DNA of 34,229 nucleotides from Rhodothermales bacterium. Its GTDB lineage: Bacteria; Bacteroidota; Rhodothermia; Rhodothermales; Bin80. The stretch lies in assembly GCA_012271185.1 (NCBI GenBank), contig JAAXGV010000178.1, positions 27,601-61,829 of the forward strand, given 5' to 3'. The notes beneath the pieces are model-generated. The model saw only the letters and a list, made by a program, of their open reading frames with translations, was not told the origin of the DNA and did no database searches. Below are positions 8,487 through 14,070 of this stretch, in pieces; positions within the stretch are counted from its first letter, which is position 1; each line of letters starts with the position of its first letter. The position numbers were made by a program, and so were the translations under genes.

Positions 8487-9433
8487 GTCATGACGACATA
8501 GCTCGGCGGTTTACCGGGTGCGGCAGGGCGGAGACCCGGGCGGCCCTGACCCGCGCGCTGCGCGCATACCAGAAGGCGCATTGTGGTGTGTACGGCCGGT
8601 ACGAGTACACCTACCTGCCGATTGCAGCCTTCAGGCAGGCGGCTGTGGCCTGCTTTCCACCGGAGAAGGCCGTGCGTGTCTTTGAAAGCAGCCGGACGAG
8701 CGAAGAGGCCGCCAGCCGCCATTATGTGCGTGACCTGGGGCTCTATGACCGCGCGATCCGCGCAGGCTTTCTGCCGGTGTTTGGGGAAGGACCCTTCACA
8801 CTGGTTGCACACCTTCCAGGCTATGCTGTGCAGTCATCGCTGGTCTATATGGCGCGACGGCTGATCGAATGGTACGGGGATGCGGCGAGCGGATTTTTTC
8901 TCGAAGACCTGGAGGTGCTCGAACGGGCCATTCATCACAGCACTGCCAGCGGCACGCCGCTCCTGCTCCTGGGGGCGGCTTTTGGGCTTCTGGATCTTGT
9001 CGATGCACACCAGTGGGTGCTGCCACCGGGTGCGCGCGTCATAGAGACGGGTGGCATGAAGACCCGCCGCCGCCACATTACGCGTCCCGCGCTCCATGCA
9101 CAGCTGGCTGACGGGTTTGGTATCCCGTGTGCACAGGTCTGGAGCGAGTATGGAATGTGCGAGCTGCTAAGTCAGGCCTATGCCCGGGGCGGTAGCGTGT
9201 ATCGCCCGCCGCCGTGGATGGAGGTGACGATCTTCGATCCGGAGAAGGTGGAATGCCCGCTGCCGGCGGGCACGCCAGGCGTCATAGGGGTGATCGACCT
9301 GGCTAATGTATACACGGTGTCCGCCATCATGACCGAGGATCTGGGCGTGGAGCGGAACGGAGGCTTTGAGGTGCTGGGCCGCCTGCAGCAGAGCGACCTT
9401 CGCGGTTGCAATCTGCTTCTGGGCAATGTTTGA
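8459..9433 (+). CDS. LuxE-like acyl-protein synthetase / acyltransferase family protein
   Basis: The 324-residue product resembles the ATP-dependent acyl-protein synthetase family (LuxE) that activates fatty acids as acyl-AMP and hands them to a reductase. Supporting segments are RHYVRDLGLYDRAI (88-100), the internal strand VIETGGMKTRRR (194-205), the adenylate-forming-like SEYGMCELLSQAY (229-241), TEDLGV (292-297) and the C-terminal GRLQQSDLRGCNLLL. The usual glycine-rich SSGTTG-type nucleotide loop ahead of RHYV is altered to ESSRTSEEAAS (76-86). The start overlaps the redoxin tail by 28 bp, and the end overlaps the LuxC-like gene by 8 bp. LuxE-LuxC-like pairs without luciferase are common in Bacteroidota; their physiological product is not established. 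Function here is inferred from pairing and motifs. Confidence 0.8.
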   Translation: MPDTLSRQLSHDDIARRFTGCGRAETRAALTRALRAYQKAHCGVYGRYEYTYLPIAAFRQAAVACFPPEKAVRVFESSRTSEEAASRHYVRDLGLYDRAIRAGFLPVFGEGPFTLVAHLPGYAVQSSLVYMARRLIEWYGDAASGFFLEDLEVLERAIHHSTASGTPLLLLGAAFGLLDLVDAHQWVLPPGARVIETGGMKTRRRHITRPALHAQLADGFGIPCAQVWSEYGMCELLSQAYARGGSVYRPPPWMEVTIFDPEKVECPLPAGTPGVIGVIDLANVYTVSAIMTEDLGVERNGGFEVLGRLQQSDLRGCNLLLGNV

Positions 9434-10451
9434 CGCCATCGCCCAGGCCGCGGCACGCTGGTGTGCGCCGGGCTACGCACCCCGACAACACGTCGTCCAG
9501 GCGACACTGCAGGCCCCCAACAGGTTCACGCCGGAGGCGTTGGCGTTTGCGATCAGTCAGCAGATGGCGCTGCTGGAAGCGGACAGGCTTCAGGCATGGA
9601 TCGCGCAGCGAAGGCCCCTGAAGCCCTCCACCGTCGGTGTCTTCAGCGCAGGCAACATTCCCTTTGCCGGTCTGCAGGACCTTCTGGCGGTCGTTTGTCT
9701 GGGGCACCGGTACCTTGGGTCGGTCTCGCACCGGAGTCCGGTGCTGCTGCCGGCCTTTGCGGCAGAGGCCGGTCTGGGTGCGGAGTTTGCGGGCGCGGAC
9801 GAGGTGTGGCAGCAGGCGGATGCCGCCATCGTGACGGGCACGGACGACACGCGAGCCTGGGCGGAATCGCAAGCGGCGCACCACGGCATTGCCCGGCAGA
9901 GGTGTCTGCTGCGGAGGCACAGCTACAGCGCCGCCGTGATAGATGGCAGGGAGTGTGCCGGTGAGCGTGCGGGCCTGGCAGAGGATGCGCTGCTGCATGA
10001 GGGGCTGGGGTGCCGCAGTGTAGCGCTGATCTGGGCGCACGAGACGCTGCCACTGGCCCCATACCTGAAGAGCTTTGCACGTTTTCGGGCAGTTTTCCCG
10101 GCACATCGCGACACGTTTGGGAGGCTGGCGACGCAGCGGGCGCTGCTGAAAGCGCTGAGGGTGCCCCACGCCTGCGGAGCAGGGTATTTGCTCAGCCGCG
10201 GCCCCCCGGTGCCGCAGGCCCCGGGCCACATACGCTGGGTGCCTTACAGGTGCCTGGATGATGTCATACAGGGGCTGGCAGCACACCGGGCGCGGCTTCA
10301 GCGCGTGTATGCGCGTGAGGGCCTCATGGCGCAGCTGCCGGACTGCGTGAAGGCAGAACCGCTGGGCGCTGCGCAGCGCCCAGCTCTGGAATGGCAACCC
10401 GATGGCGTTGACACCGTAGCCTTCCTGGCCGCTTTGCAAGAAACCCGCTGA
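9426..10451 (+). CDS. LuxC-like acyl-CoA/acyl-protein reductase
   Basis: The product is a 341-residue NAD(P)H-dependent acyl reductase of the aldehyde-dehydrogenase superfamily, LuxC branch, which would reduce an acyl thioester to an aldehyde. Diagnostic segments are VGVFSAGNIPFAGLQDLL (70-87), YLGSVSHRSPVLLPAF (96-111) and LLHEGLGCRSVALI (189-202). The EGLGCR context matches the catalytic cysteine (Cys196) of LuxC-like proteins. The track ORF begins at 9366, but the 20 extra residues are Cys/Ala-rich and lie inside luxE-like. ATG 9426 (MFDAIAQAAARW) gives a normal N-terminus and an 8-bp coupling overlap. There is no luxAB or luxD nearby, so bioluminescence is not indicated. The aldehyde could feed lipid, wax or signal metabolism. 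Confidence 0.85.
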   Translation: MFDAIAQAAARWCAPGYAPRQHVVQATLQAPNRFTPEALAFAISQQMALLEADRLQAWIAQRRPLKPSTVGVFSAGNIPFAGLQDLLAVVCLGHRYLGSVSHRSPVLLPAFAAEAGLGAEFAGADEVWQQADAAIVTGTDDTRAWAESQAAHHGIARQRCLLRRHSYSAAVIDGRECAGERAGLAEDALLHEGLGCRSVALIWAHETLPLAPYLKSFARFRAVFPAHRDTFGRLATQRALLKALRVPHACGAGYLLSRGPPVPQAPGHIRWVPYRCLDDVIQGLAAHRARLQRVYAREGLMAQLPDCVKAEPLGAAQRPALEWQPDGVDTVAFLAALQETR

Positions 10452-10511
10452 CGGCCCCAGGGGTTTACTGTCTGTTGGCCACTGCAGGAGACAGCACAGT
10501 GCCCGGAATCG

Positions 10512-10973
10512 ATGCCGAATGCGAGCAGAAAACGCATAGCACGTCAATGGGGCACGTTGACATCCGATGTTAAGGCATGGATCGATCTCAAGATATCTCT
10601 GACTCAGATCCAGCTGTGGGAGCGTATCCGGTGGGAGCTGACAACGCGCGGGCTGCCTGCACTGATGGTTGCAGCAGCCTTGCTCTTTTTGCTGATCGGT
10701 GGCGCCCTTGGGCTGGGTGAGGCTTTTGGGCATCCCGCCTGGGGCTTTGCCGCAACGGGTGGCATCATCGGCGTTGCGGCAGGGCTGACATATCTGCTGC
10801 GCCACCGCACAGAAAGGGACAGAAATCATGGAACAGGACGTCAATCAGAAGCGGAGCGCTTCGGAGGTGCAGCAGCTGCTGAAGGCCAAAGCCAGGCAGA
10901 TCGACCAGCACCTGCAGGCGATAAGGGAGGAGATAGCCAACCTCACGCCGCCCCTTCGGGAAACGGTCAGTAA
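10512..10973 (+). CDS. YqjE-like (phage holin superfamily III-like) two-TM membrane protein
   Basis: The 153-residue frame begins 60 bp after the LuxC-like gene. Residues 15-45 form an amphipathic helix (TLTSDVKAWIDLKISL), followed by two membrane segments (about 47-67 and 77-95) separated by a short loop. This layout is that of the YqjE/holin-X-like small inner-membrane proteins. From residue 106 onward the frame overlaps the next gene out of frame for 146 bp. This tail is hydrophilic and Gly/Ala/Gln-rich with no family similarity that I can recognise, so the conserved protein probably ends in sense near residue 100. Together with the following DUF883-like gene it resembles the E. coli yqjD-yqjE pair in inverted order; their role in envelope or stationary-phase physiology is poorly defined. 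Confidence 0.65.
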   Translation: MPNASRKRIARQWGTLTSDVKAWIDLKISLTQIQLWERIRWELTTRGLPALMVAAALLFLLIGGALGLGEAFGHPAWGFAATGGIIGVAAGLTYLLRHRTERDRNHGTGRQSEAERFGGAAAAEGQSQADRPAPAGDKGGDSQPHAAPSGNGQ

Positions 10974-11277
10974 GCACCCGATGCTGAGTGTCGGTGGCGC
11001 CCTTGCCGCGGGTGTGCTGATCGGCATGCTGCTCTCGCGCCAGCGCGGTGCGACGCTGGACACATACCTGGCACCCATTGCCGCTACGGTGCAAGCCCGC
11101 ATGAGCAGCGGCGAGAGCGCGGAAGAGGCGGTGCGTGCAGCGCTGCAGGGCCAGCTTCCCGCGCATGTGTCGGCGCCATCGGTTGGTACGGAGCTCGCAC
11201 GCATACTTTTTCCCGCCCTCGTCGGGTGGGCTGCGCAGGCCTTCAGCAAGCGTGGCGCCTGCGAGAGTGAATCGTAA
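10828..11277 (+). CDS. YqjD/DUF883- or DUF3618-like membrane-anchored protein
   Basis: The 149-residue product has a charged helical N-terminal half (residues 10-48, QQLLKAKARQIDQHLQAIRE) and then SKHPMLSVGGALAAGVLIGMLLSR (48-71). This is the HP-x(n)-GxxxG-LLxxR transmembrane signature of DUF883/DUF3618 proteins such as YqjD and ElaB. Family members are usually about 100 residues. Here a further 75-residue C-terminal extension contains TYLAPIAATVQARM and a second hydrophobic patch (ILFPALVGWAAQAF). The ATG at 10828 is preceded by GAAAGGGACAG, an acceptable ribosome-binding region lying within the upstream overlapping gene. It ends 12 bp before the adenylate kinase. In E. coli such proteins tether ribosomes to the membrane in stationary phase; this role is not demonstrable from sequence here. 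Confidence 0.7.
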   Translation: MEQDVNQKRSASEVQQLLKAKARQIDQHLQAIREEIANLTPPLRETVSKHPMLSVGGALAAGVLIGMLLSRQRGATLDTYLAPIAATVQARMSSGESAEEAVRAALQGQLPAHVSAPSVGTELARILFPALVGWAAQAFSKRGACESES

Positions 11278-11289
11278 GCGACCTCACGT

Positions 11290-11925
11290 GTGAAGACCCG
11301 TCTTGCGCTCTTCGGACCGCCGGGAGCCGGCAAAGGTACTCAAGCCAGATTGCTGGGCAGCCGCCTGGGATTCACACACATTTCAACGGGCAGGATCCTG
11401 CGGCAGGCCAAGCGCGAGGGCTCAGCCATAGGGCGCGTGGCCCGTGCCTATATCGACAAGGGCCGTCTGGTGCCTGACGAGGTGGTGTATGACCTGGCGG
11501 CGCGGGCCATTGCCGATGCGGGGTGGGATCGCTTTGTGCTGGATGGCTTTCCGCGGACGCTGGCCCAGGCGCGCTGGCTTGCCAGCTGCCTGGATGGAGG
11601 GGGTGCGCCGCTGGATTCCGTAGTGCTCATGAGCCTGTCCGACGACCGTGTCGTGGCGCGTCTGTCCCGCCGCCGCGTGCATAAGGTCACTGGCGAAAAC
11701 TTCCACCTGGATTCCAAGCCACCGCCAGAATCGGAGCGGAGCTTCATCATTCAACGCAAGGATGACAGGCCGGAGGCTGTCCGCGAGCGTCTGCGCATAT
11801 ATCACGAAACGACCCGGCCGGTAGCGGACTATTACCGTCGGGCCGGTATCATGACCGTGGTGGATGCCACGGGCAGCTTCGAAGATGTCCATGCGCGCAT
11901 ACACGGCCTGGTGCATGCAGACTGA
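11290..11925 (+). CDS. adk: Adenylate kinase family protein (atypical AMP-site motif)
   Basis: The 211-residue product carries the P-loop FGPPGAGKGTQ (8-18), DGFPRTLAQA (85-94), RLSRRRVHKVTGENFHL (124-140, start of the LID) and RKDDRPEAVRERL (156-168), so it is an adenylate/UMP-CMP-type kinase catalysing ATP + AMP = 2 ADP. It starts with GTG at 11290; the GTG is supported by immediate P-loop alignment and no better ATG upstream. Two features are unusual. The AMP-binding motif ISTGDMLR is ISTGRILR (31-38), replacing the conserved Asp by Arg. The LID is several residues shorter than the E. coli type and has no zinc cysteines. It could be a paralogue rather than the sole cellular adk. The gene overlaps the polyprenyl synthase start by 11 bp. 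Confidence 0.85.
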   Translation: MKTRLALFGPPGAGKGTQARLLGSRLGFTHISTGRILRQAKREGSAIGRVARAYIDKGRLVPDEVVYDLAARAIADAGWDRFVLDGFPRTLAQARWLASCLDGGGAPLDSVVLMSLSDDRVVARLSRRRVHKVTGENFHLDSKPPPESERSFIIQRKDDRPEAVRERLRIYHETTRPVADYYRRAGIMTVVDATGSFEDVHARIHGLVHAD

Positions 11926-12907
11926 CCTGTCAGAGGCGCATGTGAAGAGGCGCGTTGCGGAGCTGGGCTCCCTGGTTTCCGAGCACCTGCTGAGGATCAC
12001 TGTCGAGGGCCGCCCTGACGTGTTGTATGAGCCGGTGCGATATGTTCTGGCAGGGCAGGGCAAACGGCTGCGCCCGGCGCTGCTCATGCTGTGCGCGGAG
12101 ATGTATGGCGTTGCGTGCGAGCGTGCACTGCCCGCGGCCCTGGCCATCGAGGTGTCCCACAACTGGGCGCTGGTGCATGATGACATCATGGATGCGGCGC
12201 AGATGCGCCGCGGGCGCCAGACCGTGCACAGAAGGTGGGACGTTAGCACGGCACTACTCTGCGGCGATGTGTTGCTGGGACTGTCGCTTGCGCAGCTTAC
12301 CCGGGCCGGGCCTGCCCGCCAGCCGCTGCTCTTCAAGGTGTTCACGCGCATGGTGGTGTCGCTTTGCGAAGGCCAGGCGCTGGACATGGCGTTTGAGGCG
12401 CGCACAGACGTGACCACGCCGGAGTACCTTGGCATGATCGACCTCAAGACTGGCGCCCTGATTGGGGCCGCCATGGAGATGGGCGCGATCTTCGGGGGTG
12501 CATCACTGGCGGAGCGCACCACCGTCCGCAATGCCGGAGTGGCGCTTGGCAGGGCATTTCAGATACAGGATGACCTCCTGGATCTGGTGGTGGAGAATGA
12601 CCAGTGGGGCAAGGCGATCGGCGGTGACCTTCAGGAAGGCAAGAAGACCATCCTGCTCCTGGAAGCGCTAAGTCGTGCCAAGGGGGACGACTATGATTTT
12701 TTTGACAGGATCCAGCACGGAGCCGGGCTGAATCCGGACGACATCGCCGGCGCACGCCGGCGCATGGACCGCCTGGGCGTGCTGGACTATGCCCGAAAGA
12801 GCGTATCACACTATACGCACCGTGCCATCGAGCAGATACGGACCGTGCCACAACGCAGCGATGTCCTTGTTGCGCTGATGCAGCAGATGGCCGCGCGCGG
12901 CCACTGA
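11915..12907 (+). CDS. Trans-isoprenyl (polyprenyl) diphosphate synthase
   Basis: The 330-residue all-helical synthase condenses isopentenyl diphosphate with an allylic diphosphate. The motifs are GKRLRP (49-54), the first Asp-rich motif HDDIMD (88-93), LKTG (177-180), the second Asp-rich motif QIQDDLLDL (216-224) and GGDLQEGKKT (236-245), all intact. The residue five positions before the first motif is Trp (NWALVHDDIMD). A bulky aromatic there usually limits product length, pointing to a short to medium chain (C15-C20) rather than a long quinone tail; this is inference. The track ORF starts at 11864, but homologues begin close to ATG 11915 (MQTDLSEAHV), which overlaps the adk end by 11 bp. 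It acts in the cytosol in isoprenoid supply. Confidence 0.9.
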   Translation: MQTDLSEAHVKRRVAELGSLVSEHLLRITVEGRPDVLYEPVRYVLAGQGKRLRPALLMLCAEMYGVACERALPAALAIEVSHNWALVHDDIMDAAQMRRGRQTVHRRWDVSTALLCGDVLLGLSLAQLTRAGPARQPLLFKVFTRMVVSLCEGQALDMAFEARTDVTTPEYLGMIDLKTGALIGAAMEMGAIFGGASLAERTTVRNAGVALGRAFQIQDDLLDLVVENDQWGKAIGGDLQEGKKTILLLEALSRAKGDDYDFFDRIQHGAGLNPDDIAGARRRMDRLGVLDYARKSVSHYTHRAIEQIRTVPQRSDVLVALMQQMAARGH

Positions 12908-12935
12908 CAGTACATGCCAGACTTTTCACAGTGCC

Positions 12936-13991
12936 ATGACCCTTAGCGAGATTCGCCGTTTTGATCACGCGGACATGTACGGTGCGGTGCATGCGTTTCC
13001 GGAGCACCTTCAGGCTGGCCGGCAGCATGCACTCGGGCAGAGACACCGCGTGGCGAACCTTCAAGGCAGGGTCTTTAACGGTGTCGTGGTTGCCGGCATG
13101 GGAGGCAGCGCCATTGGCGGGGACTTCCTGCGGGCCTTGGCCTACGATGTTGCTAGCGTGCCGGTTGTGGTGAGCCGGAGCTATACGCTGCCGGCGTGGG
13201 TCAATGCCGACACGCTGGTTGTTGCAAGCAGCTATTCGGGTAACACCGAGGAGACGCTGGCGGTGTTTGATGCGGCTGCGGCCCGGGGCGCTTCGCTGCT
13301 GTGCATAACCACCGGAGGTGCGCTCAAGGCGCGCGCGGAGCTGGCGGATGCGTCCCTGGTCACACTTGTGCCGGGGCTGCAGCCACGTGCTGCGCTGGGC
13401 TACTCCGCAGCGGCGCTGGTCACGGCCTGTGAAGCACTGGGACTGGTGAGTATAGCAGACAGCGACTGGGCCGAGGCGGTATTCGTCCTGCGGTCTCTCA
13501 GGGCCGCGTGGGAGGACCCGTCGGGGGAGAGTAACGCCGCATTGCGCCTGGCCCGGCGGCTCATACCGCTTTTTCCGGTGATATACAGCAGCGAACAGCT
13601 GGAGGTCGCCAACCTGCGGTGGCGCAACCAGATGCATGAGAACGCCAAGACGCTGGCCGTTGGCAACCTCCTGCCGGAGATGAACCACAACGAGATCATG
13701 GGCTGGGCCCGGCTCGGCGCAGAGCTCAAGCGCCTGGGCGTGGTCGTGCTTCGGGACGCCGCCGACCATCCGCGGACACGCCGCCGGCTGGATGTGACCG
13801 CCTCGCTGTTAAAGGGGCAGGCGGGTCACTGGGAAGAAGTTGTGAGTACCGGATCAAGCCGGCTGGCACGACTTTTGTCACTGATGTACAGGAGCGACTG
13901 GGTAAGCTTGTACCTGGCTGTTTTTCACAAGACCGACCCCTCGCCAGTAGGGCTGATCAGCATGCTCAAGCAGCAGCTGGCGGAGGTATAG
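12936..13991 (+). CDS. Bifunctional phosphoglucose/phosphomannose isomerase (SIS domains)
   Basis: The 351-residue cytosolic enzyme belongs to the archaeal/bacterial PGI/PMI family, interconverting glucose-6-P or mannose-6-P with fructose-6-P. It has two SIS domains. The first carries VAGMGGSAIGGDFLRAL (52-68) and the sugar-phosphate-binding loop ASSYSGNTEET (97-107). The C-terminal NHNEIMGW (250-257) contains the conserved His/Glu pair of the active site, and WRNQMHENAKTLA precedes it. The length is standard. It starts 28 bp after the polyprenyl synthase; no strong Shine-Dalgarno sequence is visible, as for many genes in this window. Together with the preceding genes it forms a central-metabolism block (nucleotide, isoprenoid and sugar phosphate) without an obvious shared pathway. 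Confidence 0.9.
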   Translation: MTLSEIRRFDHADMYGAVHAFPEHLQAGRQHALGQRHRVANLQGRVFNGVVVAGMGGSAIGGDFLRALAYDVASVPVVVSRSYTLPAWVNADTLVVASSYSGNTEETLAVFDAAAARGASLLCITTGGALKARAELADASLVTLVPGLQPRAALGYSAAALVTACEALGLVSIADSDWAEAVFVLRSLRAAWEDPSGESNAALRLARRLIPLFPVIYSSEQLEVANLRWRNQMHENAKTLAVGNLLPEMNHNEIMGWARLGAELKRLGVVVLRDAADHPRTRRRLDVTASLLKGQAGHWEEVVSTGSSRLARLLSLMYRSDWVSLYLAVFHKTDPSPVGLISMLKQQLAEV

Positions 13992-14070
13992 ACCGGTCAC
14001 CATCGGGAACCTGCTGTTGCACCGGTTTCTACAAGGATGCACCTGCCGTCTGCAGCAAACCGGCTGCCTC

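Noticed and set aside
8459-10451. Bioluminescence (lux) operon
   Set aside because: Only luxC/luxE-like genes are present; no luxA, luxB or luxD, and luciferase-free pairs are common in Bacteroidota.
9327-10844. 505-aa minus-strand ORF
   Set aside because: Antisense to the LuxC-like and YqjE-like genes; Arg/Gln/Cys-rich with no recognisable motif.
12444-13769. 441-aa minus-strand ORF
   Set aside because: Antisense to the polyprenyl synthase and sugar isomerase; shadow composition.
14022-14063. Inverted repeat CCGGTTT/AAACCGG upstream of the barrel-fusion gene
   Set aside because: Seven bp with a 28-nt loop in a GC-rich leader; could easily be chance.
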